Shown in pieces: positions 23,869 through 33,128 of a DNA stretch of 64,000 nt. Source of the stretch: Anaerovibrio sp. RM50 (lineage in GTDB: Bacteria > Bacillota > Negativicutes > Selenomonadales > Selenomonadaceae); NCBI RefSeq assembly GCF_000622005.1, contig NZ_JHWV01000001.1, positions 190,594-254,593 of the forward strand. Reading direction: 5' to 3'. Each line of letters opens with the position of its first letter. The first letter of the stretch is position 1. The position numbers and the translations under genes are program-made. The notes under the pieces were generated by a model that saw only the letters and a program-made list of their open reading frames with translations, had not been told where the DNA came from and did not search any database.

Positions 23869-25965
23869 TTAGTTTGCCGTTTTCCCGGCAGGGGCTGTTG
23901 GGGAAGGGGTCGGAGCTGGAGTTTGGGCCGGAGCCGGACTAGGCTTAGGCTTGTTGCTGTCAGTGTTGGCAGGCTTATCATTGGCCTTCTTGTCATTAGT
24001 CCCCTTCGTATCCTTGCTCTTCTTTTCCTTTGTGTCCTTCTCCTTGGCTTCTTCCTTTACAGGAGCCTCTACACTGGTAAGAACAGCACCATCAAATTTC
24101 TTCACTGGCATTCCCGCCAGAGCCTTGGTCATAAAGGCCTTCCAAATTACTGCAGGAGTCGTACCACCGGTCATGGTGCCCATGCGCTGGTTATCATCAG
24201 TACCAACCCAGACACCCACCACCAAATCGGGAACATAGCCCACAAACCAGGCATCATGATAATCGCTGGTGGTACCAGTCTTTCCAGCTGCAGGGCGGTC
24301 GATATTGGCAGCAGTACCAGTACCACGGGCCACAACTCCCATCAGCATACTGGTAAGCTCATTGGCAGTGGTCTTTTTGAGAACCTGCTTGCTCTCGGTT
24401 CTTTCCTCCTCCAGCACCTTGCCATTGCGATCAAGGACCTTGATTATAGCTGTATGATTTACATGTATACCATCATTGGCAAAGGTGCAATAAGCACTTG
24501 TAAGCTCCAAAGGTGTAACGCCACGGGTAAGGCCACCAAGGGAGGTGGACAGATTCCCATCATTCTGGGTTCCCTCTGTTACAAAGGTGGAAATGCCCAT
24601 TTCCTTGCCCAGATAAATAACCTTGTCAATACCTACATCCTGGGCCACACGAACAGTTGGTACATTCAAAGACTGTTCAGCTACATAGCGCAGGGAAACC
24701 TTGCCATTAAAATTGCGGCTGTAGTTCTGAGGGGACCAGCCGTTAATATCCAGCGGCTTATCCTCAATAATAGTTGACGGAGTATAATTTGACTCCAAAG
24801 CAGCGGCAAACACAAATGGCTTGAAGGCTGAGCCAGGCTGTCTCTCAGCCAGAACAGCGCGATTAAACTGGTCAGTGCCACGGCCGCCAACCATAGCCTT
24901 AATATAGCCCGTATGTGGATCTATGGCCACCAGTGCCCCCTGAGGCTGCTTGATGCCATTGCTCTCAGACAAATCAGGAAGGTTCTTCATAGCTTCCTCG
25001 GCAGCCTTCTGCATATCAATATCCAAGGTGGTATAGATTTTCAGACCTTCCTTGTATACAGCATCAGCTCCATACTTTTCAATCATGGTCTGAGTCACAT
25101 AGTCGATAAAATAAGACGCCTCTCCCCCGGTCTTGGAAGTATCCTTTACCAGATGGAGCTCCTCATTTTTTGTTTTATTTGCAGTAGATGAGCTGATATA
25201 GCCGTACTTGGCCATCTGATCCAGCACAACAGCCTTGCGCTGCTGGGCCGCCTGCATATTGTTGGCTGGTGAATAATAATTAGGACTCTTTGGGATACCT
25301 GCCAGCATAGCACATTCGCTGAGATCCAGGTTCTCAACATCTTTGCCAAAGTAGGTCTTGGATGCTGCCTGTACACCATAAGCACCATTACCAAAATAAA
25401 TCTGATTCAAATAAAGCTCAAGGATTTCCTCCTTGGTATACTGATGCTCCAGCTGAATAGCCAGGAACATTTCCTGAATCTTACGCTTAAAGGTACGATC
25501 CTGGGTAAGGTAAGCATTTTTAGCCAGCTGCTGGGTGATGGTGGAACCGCCCTCTGCCACACCCTGGCTGGTAATATTGGACCACATGGCACGCATAATT
25601 CCCCGCGGATCAATGCCGGAATGTTCATAGAATCTGGCGTCCTCTACAGCAACGAAGGCGTTCTTCAAATTCTCGGGAATCTGGTTCATTTTGACTGGAA
25701 CGCGGTTTTCGTCAGCGTGTACATTGGCAATCTCATTGCCATTTATATCGTAAATCTGGGAAGATGCCGGCGGTCTCACATCTGCAAGGTCCGCCTTTGT
25801 ATTCAATGTGGCTGTAAGAAATCCGCATCCCACACCAATAATCATTACAGCTATTATTGAAACAACAATTATCAGGATTCGGCTTGCACTGCTACTGCCA
25901 GTGGGCTTCTGTGGCTTCTTTGCCTGTCTAGCCCGCTGCTGAGCCGCACCTGTACGTTTTTCCAT
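23869..25965 (-). CDS. Class A penicillin-binding protein (PBP1A-type)
   Basis: 698-aa bifunctional peptidoglycan synthase, anchored by one N-terminal TM helix (about 30-55) after a basic cytoplasmic tail. GT51 glycosyltransferase domain: EDARFYEHSGID, GGSTITQQLAKN, KRKIQEMFLAIQLE, LNQIYFGNGAYGVQAA. Transpeptidase domain: active-site SxxK in PGSAFKPFVFAAAL, SLN in AEQSLNVPTVR, KTG in GKTGTTSDYHDAWFVG. The C-terminus is a ~75-residue low-complexity tail of Lys/Asp then Pro/Ala/Thr, extracellular and probably disordered. The ATG at 25963-25965 has AGGAGGT 6 bases upstream. tyrS follows after 54 bases. Confidence 0.95.
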   Translation of the reverse strand: MEKRTGAAQQRARQAKKPQKPTGSSSASRILIIVVSIIAVMIIGVGCGFLTATLNTKADLADVRPPASSQIYDINGNEIANVHADENRVPVKMNQIPENLKNAFVAVEDARFYEHSGIDPRGIMRAMWSNITSQGVAEGGSTITQQLAKNAYLTQDRTFKRKIQEMFLAIQLEHQYTKEEILELYLNQIYFGNGAYGVQAASKTYFGKDVENLDLSECAMLAGIPKSPNYYSPANNMQAAQQRKAVVLDQMAKYGYISSSTANKTKNEELHLVKDTSKTGGEASYFIDYVTQTMIEKYGADAVYKEGLKIYTTLDIDMQKAAEEAMKNLPDLSESNGIKQPQGALVAIDPHTGYIKAMVGGRGTDQFNRAVLAERQPGSAFKPFVFAAALESNYTPSTIIEDKPLDINGWSPQNYSRNFNGKVSLRYVAEQSLNVPTVRVAQDVGIDKVIYLGKEMGISTFVTEGTQNDGNLSTSLGGLTRGVTPLELTSAYCTFANDGIHVNHTAIIKVLDRNGKVLEEERTESKQVLKKTTANELTSMLMGVVARGTGTAANIDRPAAGKTGTTSDYHDAWFVGYVPDLVVGVWVGTDDNQRMGTMTGGTTPAVIWKAFMTKALAGMPVKKFDGAVLTSVEAPVKEEAKEKDTKEKKSKDTKGTNDKKANDKPANTDSNKPKPSPAPAQTPAPTPSPTAPAGKTAN

Positions 25966-26031
25966 GATAGACCTCCTTATACACATATACGGTACTATTC
26001 TATCATAAATAACACTTTTTCGCGAAATATA

Positions 26032-28407
26032 TTATTTAAGAGTTACCAATGTCGCACCAGTGCCACCCTCGCTCATATCGGCGAAATTAAATGCGGCCAC
26101 GTTTCTGTGATGCTTAAGATACTCATGAACACCCTTTCTCAGGGCTCCCGTTCCCTTGCCATGGATAATAAGCACCTGGGACAGGCCGGCCATAATGGAG
26201 TCATCAATAAACTTGCCCAAAATAACCTCAGCCTCGTCCACCATCATGCCACGAATATCTATATCGCGATGAGCCTCCTGGGTCTTGGAAATAAAGCTGC
26301 TGCCACCCTTTGATTTACTGCCATTGGAGGCTGATGGCTTCTCCTTCTTGCCTTTTTCCACAAACTTGCAGGCAGTGGCCTTCATGGTGGTCTTCATGGC
26401 CCCCAGCTGAATCTCCAGCTCCTTGCCATGAACTCCCAAAACTGTTCCCTTCTGATCCAACTTTGTTACATAAATAATATCCCCGGCTTCAATTGTCTTC
26501 AAATCAATAGGCTTTCTGAAGGCCTTTGCGGAAACGATACCAGGACGAACGCGGCCTGCCTCTTCATTCAGCTTGTTTCTGGCATCCTGAATGGCCTGCT
26601 GACGCTTCTGAATACCCATATCATTAAACTGCTCCTTCAGCTGCTTAATGATTTCCTCGGATTCCCGGCGGGCACGGCGCACCAAAGCAGAGCCTTCATC
26701 CTTGGCCTTGCGGATGATATCTGCTTTTTTCTGGGAGAGCTCTGTGCGCATGGCCTCGGCCTTGGCCTCCATTTTCTGGGCTCTCTGGAGCTTGGCCTCG
26801 ATGTCGGCATTCATCTGCTCATACATCATTTTCTCTTTTTCCAGCTGATTAATAACCTTCTCAAACTGGGCATGGTCTGCCTGTATCAGCTGTTTTGCCC
26901 TGATAACCAGAGCTTCACTAAGTCCCAGACGGCGGCTTATAGCAAATGCATTACTTGCTCCCGGTATACCAGTAAGCAATCTATAGGTCGGTCTGAGGGT
27001 ATTGACATCAAATTCCACACAGGCATTTTCAATGCCGTCACGGCTAAAGGCGAAGGTCTTAAGCTCTGAATAATGGGTGGTGGCCATAACAGTTGCCTTA
27101 ATATTGAGAAGCTGCTCCAAAATGGCCATAGCCAGAGCAGCACCTTCCTCCGGGTCAGTGCCTGCACCCAGCTCATCCAGAAGCAGCAAATCATCAGATT
27201 CCACCTTGCCCAAAATCTCCACCAAATGGGTCATGTGGGCAGAAAAGGTACTGAGGCTCTGCTCGATGCTCTGTTCATCACCAATATCTGCGTAAATATT
27301 GTTGTATACAGCAATCTGAGAGCCGTTTTCCACAGGAAGGAACAGACCTGCCTGGGCCATCAGAACCAAGAGTCCAAGGGTCTTCATGCTGACGGTTTTA
27401 CCGCCGGTGTTTGGCCCCGTAACCAACAGCATATTATAATCAGCACCAATGGCAATATCTATTGGTACCACCTTGTCGCTGTCGATAAGAGGGTGACGGG
27501 CAGACAGCAGGGAGGTGGCCCCATTATCACTGACCACAGGCTCCACTGCCTTCATTTCACGGGCAAGTCCGGCCTTGGCAAATGTGAAATCGATAAAGGC
27601 CAAAATATCGCAGTTTTCCATAAGAATATCGTCCTTACGGCGAATCTGGCTGGAAATATCCCTTAGAATGCGTTCCACCTCGTGCTTTTCAGCTGCCACC
27701 AGCTGTTTAATGTCATTGTTAAGGTTTACCACCGCCATTGGCTCCACAAACACGGTGGACCCGCTGGCAGACTGATCATGGACAATACCCGGGAAATACT
27801 GGCGGTATTCCTGCTTAATAGGCACCACATAGCGGTCACCGCGCATGGTGACAATAGCATCCTGAAAATACTTCTGATACTCCGCCGAATGAAGTATATT
27901 ATTCAAATGGTCCTTGATGCGGGCCTGGGAGGTCTTTACTTCACGACGAATACGTTTTAGCTCCACACTGGCATCATCGCGGAGATTGCCATGCTCATCC
28001 ACGGTATTTTCCAGATTGCGCTCCAATTCACCCAGAATCTCCAGACCCCGGGCCCAATTTTTGAGAATAGGGGCATCCAGCTCCAGCTCCTTGAAAAACT
28101 TTTTTACCCCCCGCATGGCGTACATTGTGGTAAGTACATCCATGATTTCAGATGTTTCAATAATTGCACCAATGCCTATTTTCTTCATCAGCTCACGGAT
28201 ATCACGGATCCCCCCCAAAGGAGGACTGGCCATGGAGGACACCATAACGGCCTCTGCAGTCTCCCGCAGTCTTTCCCTTACCTCATCTATATCGCTGCTT
28301 GGCTGAAGGCCTGCCGCCAGCTCCTTGCCTAAAATGGAGCCCGCCTTATTTTGCAGACGCTCCAATATTTTTTTATATTCTAAAACCTTAAATGAATCCT
28401 GTTCCAT
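26032..28407 (-). CDS. mutS2: MutS2 (endonuclease/ribosome-rescue ATPase)
   Basis: 791-aa MutS2. Core ATPase: Walker A GPNTGGKTVSMK at about 328-339 and LLLLDELGAGTDPEEGAAL (Walker B); a long coiled coil (about 510-620, KLQRAQKMEAKAEAMR...) and a C-terminal Smr endonuclease domain (DIRGMMVDEAEVILGKFID ... VLIIHGKGTGALRKGVHEYL). Unlike MutS it has no mismatch-recognition domain. Family roles include suppression of recombination and splitting of collided ribosomes in Firmicutes. It begins 19 bases after the U32 peptidase stop, so the two are probably cotranscribed. Confidence 0.95.
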   Translation of the reverse strand: MEQDSFKVLEYKKILERLQNKAGSILGKELAAGLQPSSDIDEVRERLRETAEAVMVSSMASPPLGGIRDIRELMKKIGIGAIIETSEIMDVLTTMYAMRGVKKFFKELELDAPILKNWARGLEILGELERNLENTVDEHGNLRDDASVELKRIRREVKTSQARIKDHLNNILHSAEYQKYFQDAIVTMRGDRYVVPIKQEYRQYFPGIVHDQSASGSTVFVEPMAVVNLNNDIKQLVAAEKHEVERILRDISSQIRRKDDILMENCDILAFIDFTFAKAGLAREMKAVEPVVSDNGATSLLSARHPLIDSDKVVPIDIAIGADYNMLLVTGPNTGGKTVSMKTLGLLVLMAQAGLFLPVENGSQIAVYNNIYADIGDEQSIEQSLSTFSAHMTHLVEILGKVESDDLLLLDELGAGTDPEEGAALAMAILEQLLNIKATVMATTHYSELKTFAFSRDGIENACVEFDVNTLRPTYRLLTGIPGASNAFAISRRLGLSEALVIRAKQLIQADHAQFEKVINQLEKEKMMYEQMNADIEAKLQRAQKMEAKAEAMRTELSQKKADIIRKAKDEGSALVRRARRESEEIIKQLKEQFNDMGIQKRQQAIQDARNKLNEEAGRVRPGIVSAKAFRKPIDLKTIEAGDIIYVTKLDQKGTVLGVHGKELEIQLGAMKTTMKATACKFVEKGKKEKPSASNGSKSKGGSSFISKTQEAHRDIDIRGMMVDEAEVILGKFIDDSIMAGLSQVLIIHGKGTGALRKGVHEYLKHHRNVAAFNFADMSEGGTGATLVTLK

Positions 28408-28426
28408 CTATAACCTCAAAAATATA

Positions 28427-30931
28427 TTACTCCACGCCCCTAAAGTAATGGCCCCGGGTAATGTTATCCCCCTCAAGGGCCTCAGCCACGGCTTTTTCCC
28501 TTTCGCTGAGCTCCCCGTCAAAGGCCATATACTTCCTGTAATTGGCAATGGTTTTCTTTAATTGGTCAGCACTCATATAACGTGCCTCTATTCTGAGCTG
28601 GCTGATACCCATGGCACCAAATTTCATGGCATGGGGCAGCATGCTCAGTCTGTTGCCGTTTAGAACGTGCATGTGACAATACTGGTCCATAACCAGCGGG
28701 AATTTTACATCCTTTCGGTCCTTCAAGAAGAACTGCTTGCCACTGTTAACGCATGGTGCAGCGCACTGGCCGGTATGAAGGCCTCCAATAAAGCTGCCGG
28801 TGGCACAATACTCCGATACCATCAGCTCCATATTGCCATCCACAATACAGGAAAGAGGCATATCACTTTCCTTGGCCAGCTTTTCCACCTGGTTCAGAGT
28901 CAGCTCAGGAGAAAGGGTTGCCGCCTCCACTCCCAGCTCCTCCAAATGCTGCAAAGTCTTAAAATTGTAGGACACCAGGGAATAATCTGCGTGTACAGGA
29001 ATATCAGTAAGCTCCCGTACCGCCGCCAAAGTACCGATATTATGAACATTTATGGCATCAGGCTTGTAGGAAGCCACGGTTTTAAGCCATGTATGAAAAC
29101 CATTCAGCTCATTGTCCCTAATGATTCTTGGGGTATTAAAGGCAATTTGGGCACCATTCTGACGGGCCATGGCCACAGCCTTTTCGTACTGCATTGGTAT
29201 AATGGCCTCATGGTGATAGGAATCACCGCCAAAAACCACCCAGTCTGCCCCGGCAAACAAAGCCGCCTGCAACAGCTCCATAGTGTCCACCACAGCGGTA
29301 ATACCAGACTGGACCCGTTTCTTGGTCTTGGTCTTATTTAACGCCGTTGTATTATCTGGAACCGGCTTTGTCTTAAATTTGGAAAGCCGCTGATTTTCCA
29401 GCATTTCCACAGCTTTTCTTCTGGCCTCGTTGATTTCGCTTACTGGCACCATAACGTTGCCTACAATATCACATTCCAGATTCCTTAGTTCAAATATGGA
29501 AGTACCCAGTCGGGACACCTGTTTGTTAATGGTTTCCTCATTTAGTGGCCTTTTAATGGCCTCCTGGCCAATAAAATCTGTCCTGCCTTCGCCCTTATAG
29601 CCATCAGCATCGGTCATGGTTATGGTCAAAGGCTCACCTACAGCAGCACTGACTTTCACATCCACCGATACCCTGCGCACAGGAGAACCGGTATTATAAA
29701 AGCCCTTGGCCCACTCCATAAGAGGGGCATCATACACCTTAAAGGCCCTGTCATGCTCAAATACCCGGGAATCCACCGGAAAGCTCACCACAGAACCATT
29801 TTGGGCCTGCTCCACGGGCACCATATTGCGGTTTTTGCCGCCTTTGACAAGGTGAAGCTCCTTAATAGTGGCAGTAACGCGGCCGCCTACCTTTACCCAG
29901 AAATCCACCTGATCCCCGACAGATAAACTGTCTGCCAGCTTCATGGTCACAAAGCCAGTGGCACCGTCATATTCCATAACCCGGCCCAGCATAATACCAC
30001 GATTATTTGGACGGCGGTCACTCATCATATTGCGGCCCTGCTTTTTTTCCAAAAATGCCGTGGTGAAATCGCGATTAAAGACCTGAGCCAAATCGTGTCT
30101 TGTCTTGTCCGTCACCTGAAACTTCCCGGCGTAATGGCTGTCAATGACCTGACGATAATTATTCACCACAATGCCCACATACTCAGGACGTTTCATGCGG
30201 CCCTCAATTTTAAGGGAAGCCACCCCGGCGTCAATAAGCTGGGGAATCAAATCTATGGCGTTCATATCCCTTGGACTGAGAAGATATTTTCCCGCCGTGT
30301 CCTTAAGCATGTCATTATCATTCTCGTCAACCAGAGTATATGGAAGACGGCAAGGCTGGGCACAGCGGCCCCGATTTCCCGAACGGCCACCAATCATGCT
30401 GCTCATAAGGCACTGACCGGAATAACACACACACAAAGCACCATGGATAAATACCTCTATCTCCACGTCACAGTTATCAATTATATGTTTAATTGCCTCC
30501 AATGAAACTTCACGTGAAAGCACCACCCGGGTAAAGCCCAGCTTCTGAAGGGCCAGTACCCCATCAAGATTGTGCACCGTCATCTGGGTGCTGGCGTGAA
30601 GGGGAAGATCCGGCACTATTTCACGTGCCAGCTTGGCCACCCCCAGGTCCTGCACAAGGATAGCATCTGCCCCCGCTTCATAGAGAAAGCGGAGATAATC
30701 AGCCAGCTGTGGCAGCTCCTGATCATCAACGATGGTATTAACGGTAACATTAATAAGGACATTGCGCAAATGGGCTGTTCTGATAGCCTCCCGCATGCCT
30801 TCTTCATCAAAATTATCTGCATAGGCTCTGGCACCAAACATATTTCCTGCCAGATAAATGGCATTGGCGCCGCTTTCAATTGCTGCAATGAGGGCTTCCT
30901 TACTGCCGGCCGGGGCCAACAATTCAACCAT
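28427..30931 (-). CDS. U32 family peptidase
   Basis: 834-aa U32 peptidase of the long, DUF3656-containing kind. The N-terminal TIM-barrel-like part starts MVELLAPAGSKEALIAAIE; the U32 signature EVFIHGALCVCYSGQCLMSS is at about 168-187 and Cys-rich NRGRCAQPCRLPY follows, consistent with an Fe-S or metal site. A second, C-terminal U32-like repeat (about 560-800) contains HADYSLVSYN and LHTGQCAAPC. Relatives include TrhP/RlhA, needed for tRNA or rRNA hydroxylation, so an RNA-modification role is as plausible as proteolysis. The ATG at 30929-30931 has GGAGG 8 bases upstream. Confidence 0.88.
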   Translation of the reverse strand: MVELLAPAGSKEALIAAIESGANAIYLAGNMFGARAYADNFDEEGMREAIRTAHLRNVLINVTVNTIVDDQELPQLADYLRFLYEAGADAILVQDLGVAKLAREIVPDLPLHASTQMTVHNLDGVLALQKLGFTRVVLSREVSLEAIKHIIDNCDVEIEVFIHGALCVCYSGQCLMSSMIGGRSGNRGRCAQPCRLPYTLVDENDNDMLKDTAGKYLLSPRDMNAIDLIPQLIDAGVASLKIEGRMKRPEYVGIVVNNYRQVIDSHYAGKFQVTDKTRHDLAQVFNRDFTTAFLEKKQGRNMMSDRRPNNRGIMLGRVMEYDGATGFVTMKLADSLSVGDQVDFWVKVGGRVTATIKELHLVKGGKNRNMVPVEQAQNGSVVSFPVDSRVFEHDRAFKVYDAPLMEWAKGFYNTGSPVRRVSVDVKVSAAVGEPLTITMTDADGYKGEGRTDFIGQEAIKRPLNEETINKQVSRLGTSIFELRNLECDIVGNVMVPVSEINEARRKAVEMLENQRLSKFKTKPVPDNTTALNKTKTKKRVQSGITAVVDTMELLQAALFAGADWVVFGGDSYHHEAIIPMQYEKAVAMARQNGAQIAFNTPRIIRDNELNGFHTWLKTVASYKPDAINVHNIGTLAAVRELTDIPVHADYSLVSYNFKTLQHLEELGVEAATLSPELTLNQVEKLAKESDMPLSCIVDGNMELMVSEYCATGSFIGGLHTGQCAAPCVNSGKQFFLKDRKDVKFPLVMDQYCHMHVLNGNRLSMLPHAMKFGAMGISQLRIEARYMSADQLKKTIANYRKYMAFDGELSEREKAVAEALEGDNITRGHYFRGVE

Positions 30932-30989
30932 AACTGCATCCTCCAAATCTATATAAAAACAAAATATGCACAAAAATCACATCATATCA

Positions 30990-31013
30990 TTATAACGCAA
31001 TTGAACAATTTTT
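30990..31013. repeat. Palindromic intergenic repeat, fragment D
   Basis: TTATAACGCAATTGAACAAT: the first 14 bases match copy C exactly. Only this left tip remains, about 60 bases upstream of the U32 peptidase start. Confidence 0.4.
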
Positions 31014-31025
31014 ACCATACATAAA

Positions 31026-31055
31026 AAGACCTGCCGGATTATTCCAACAGGTCTT
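31026..31055 (-). terminator. Terminator of the cobI/cbiL-type gene
   Basis: AAGACCTG/CAGGTCTT stem followed on the minus strand by TTTTATG. Confidence 0.85.
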
Positions 31056-31072
31056 AATACTCTACATGAATT

Positions 31073-31771
31073 TTAGTCGCGCTTTGTAAGAATAGTGGAC
31101 AAATAGTTCAGCTTCTTGTCCTTGTTGGCAGCCACATCGGTGATGATTTCCTCATCAGGAAGGCCGCAACGGCTTACCAGTGTAGCATTCTTCAACATGG
31201 AGGCTTCATCGAGATTATCCACCACCTGGGAGAAGTTCTTGTACACCTTCATGATAACTGCATTGTCACAGGTAGCAAGGGCCTTCTTCAGCTTTTCCTC
31301 GGAAACGGTGGCAGGGATAATACTCAGAATGTCATCCCCCTCCACAATGGAGCGGCCAAGGTAGCTGGCAATGGCACAAAATGCAGGAATGCCCGGAATA
31401 GTCTCAATATCTGCCCCAGCCTCTTTGAGACGGTTATAAACATAGATATATGTGCTGTAGAACATTGGATCACCCAAGGTCAGGAAAACAACCTGCTTTC
31501 CTTCCTCCAGCATGGCCATAATCTCAGCCTTGTTCTTGTCCCAGGCGGAGGTGTCCTCAGAGAATCCCTTAACCATAGGATAAATCTGATAAACGATCTC
31601 CGTATTTTCACCAATATAGCGCCGAGCAATATCCAATGCTACACTGCCCTCCTTCTTCTCGGTTCTTGGTGCAATAATAACATCTGCGCCCTTAATGGCA
31701 TTAACAGCCTTCACAGTCAGAAGCTCGGAATCACCGGGACCTACGCCTACACCAAACACTTTACCCTTCAT
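31073..31771 (-). CDS. cobI: Precorrin-2/cobalt-factor II C20-methyltransferase
   Basis: 232-aa SAM-dependent tetrapyrrole methylase, which adds a methyl group at C-20 in cobalamin ring synthesis. Signature GVGVGPGDSELLTVKAV at the start, TLGDPMFYSTYIYVYNRLKEAG in the middle and GIPAFCAIASYLG match CobI/CbiL. AAGGAG precedes the ATG. No other cobalamin gene is in the window, and the gene stands alone between terminators, so it may be an outlying piece of a dispersed pathway. With an anaerobic host the cobalt-early enzyme (cbiL) is the better functional label. No cobalamin riboswitch was seen upstream. Confidence 0.88.
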   Translation of the reverse strand: MKGKVFGVGVGPGDSELLTVKAVNAIKGADVIIAPRTEKKEGSVALDIARRYIGENTEIVYQIYPMVKGFSEDTSAWDKNKAEIMAMLEEGKQVVFLTLGDPMFYSTYIYVYNRLKEAGADIETIPGIPAFCAIASYLGRSIVEGDDILSIIPATVSEEKLKKALATCDNAVIMKVYKNFSQVVDNLDEASMLKNATLVSRCGLPDEEIITDVAANKDKKLNYLSTILTKRD

Positions 31772-31948
31772 GTGTATATCACTCCTTAATGAATCATTCT
31801 TTTTTCATAAATGCATAGTATATTATGCCTATAATCTATCATAACTATAATAGCACAAAATACTTTACAAGTAAGGAATTTTTCTTTAAATTAAAATTGT
31901 AATGAGAAAATTTCCGTTTTTATATAACACTAAAGGAGGCAGACAACT

Positions 31949-32263
31949 ATGGCAGAGGTAAAGGTTACCAAGGACAATTTCCAGAAGGAGGTTTTGGAAT
32001 CCGATATTCCGGTTATTGTGGATTTCTGGGCAGAATGGTGCGGACCATGCAAAATGATGGCCCCTATCCTTAAGGAAATTGCCGATGAAAACGAAGGCTC
32101 CATCAAGGTGGCAAAAATCAATGTGGACGAGGAATCCTATCTCTCTTCCCAGTATGGAATAGTAAGTATTCCAAGCCTGTACTTCTTCAAAAACGGCAAG
32201 GTGGTAAACCAGTACATTGGCTTCGTACAGAAGGACTTTGTCCTTAAGCTGCTGAATGAATGA
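31949..32263 (+). CDS. trxA: Thioredoxin
   Basis: 104-aa thioredoxin, the typical length. Active site WAEWCGPCKMMAPIL has the classical CGPC pair at about residues 31-34, and the cis-Pro segment IPSLYFFKNGKVV is present. Cytosolic disulphide reductant; thioredoxin reductase is not in the window. AAAGGAGG lies 9 bases before the ATG. Monocistronic, ends at a shared terminator; divergent from the cobI-type gene. Confidence 0.95.
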   Translation: MAEVKVTKDNFQKEVLESDIPVIVDFWAEWCGPCKMMAPILKEIADENEGSIKVAKINVDEESYLSSQYGIVSIPSLYFFKNGKVVNQYIGFVQKDFVLKLLNE

Positions 32264-32300
32264 CATTTTATACTAACACGAAACAAAATAATCACACAAA

Positions 32301-32355
32301 AACGCTATTACCGGCTGTGAGGCATATCACCATTGCTTCAGCAGATAATAGCGTT
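32301..32355. terminator. Bidirectional terminator between trxA and deoD
   Basis: AACGCTATTA/TAATAGCGTT perfect 10-bp outer stem with GCTG/CAGC inside, A-run on the left and T-run on the right. Confidence 0.8.
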
Positions 32356-32379
32356 TTTCTTATGTTATTTCTTATATCA

Positions 32380-33093
32380 TCAAATCTTGGTCTGGATAAT
32401 GGTTTCCAGAGCGATTTTTACCATGTCATTAAAATTAGTCTGGCGCTCGTCTGCCGGAACAGCCTCCTTGGTCAAAAGGTGGTCAGAAGCAGTAAAGATA
32501 CCCAGGCTCTGAACACGATACTTGGCTGCCAAAAGATACAGTGCAGCAGTCTCCATTTCTACGGCCAAAATGCCATAGTGACGGAGCTTGTCATTATCAA
32601 TATCATCGTCATAGAAGCGGTCAACGGTAACAATGTTGCCCACCTTGGTAGGAATGTTCAGCTCCTTACCCACCTCCATGGCCTTGCTCATCAACTCATA
32701 ATCTGCCAATGGGGCATAATTAATGGTTGGCCCGAAAATATTGCGGATAATGGAGGAATCCGTGGTGGTTCCCTGGGCAATTATAATATCACGAAGATTG
32801 ATATTTTCATGCATGGCTCCACAGGTACCTACGCGAATAAGCTTTCTGGCACCATATTCCCTTATCAGCTCAGTCACATAAATTGAAATAGACGGTATAC
32901 CCATACCAGTACCCTGAACGGATACAGGCACTCCCTTGTAGGTTCCGGTGTAACCAAAGGCTCCACGGATTTCATTATAACACTTGGCATCCTCCAAAAA
33001 ATTCTCCGCTATATGCTTGGCACGGAGAGGGTCTCCCGGAAGCAATACTCTTTTGGCAATTTCGCCGGCCTGTGCTCCAATATGCAAACTCAT
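32380..33093 (-). CDS. deoD: Purine-nucleoside phosphorylase (DeoD type)
   Basis: 237-aa hexameric-type PNP that phosphorolyses purine (deoxy)nucleosides to base and (deoxy)ribose-1-phosphate. MSLHIGAQAGEIAKRVLLPGDPLRAK, QGTGMGIPSISIYV, RVGTCGAM and VEMETAALYLLAA are DeoD motifs. Family length normal. GGGGAG precedes the ATG. Thirty-five bases upstream ends the HAD gene on the same strand, so the two may share a transcript. Confidence 0.95.
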   Translation of the reverse strand: MSLHIGAQAGEIAKRVLLPGDPLRAKHIAENFLEDAKCYNEIRGAFGYTGTYKGVPVSVQGTGMGIPSISIYVTELIREYGARKLIRVGTCGAMHENINLRDIIIAQGTTTDSSIIRNIFGPTINYAPLADYELMSKAMEVGKELNIPTKVGNIVTVDRFYDDDIDNDKLRHYGILAVEMETAALYLLAAKYRVQSLGIFTASDHLLTKEAVPADERQTNFNDMVKIALETIIQTKI

Positions 33094-33128
33094 TTAAAAA
33101 ATCTCCCCTTTCGCTTTCCTTGCGTAAA

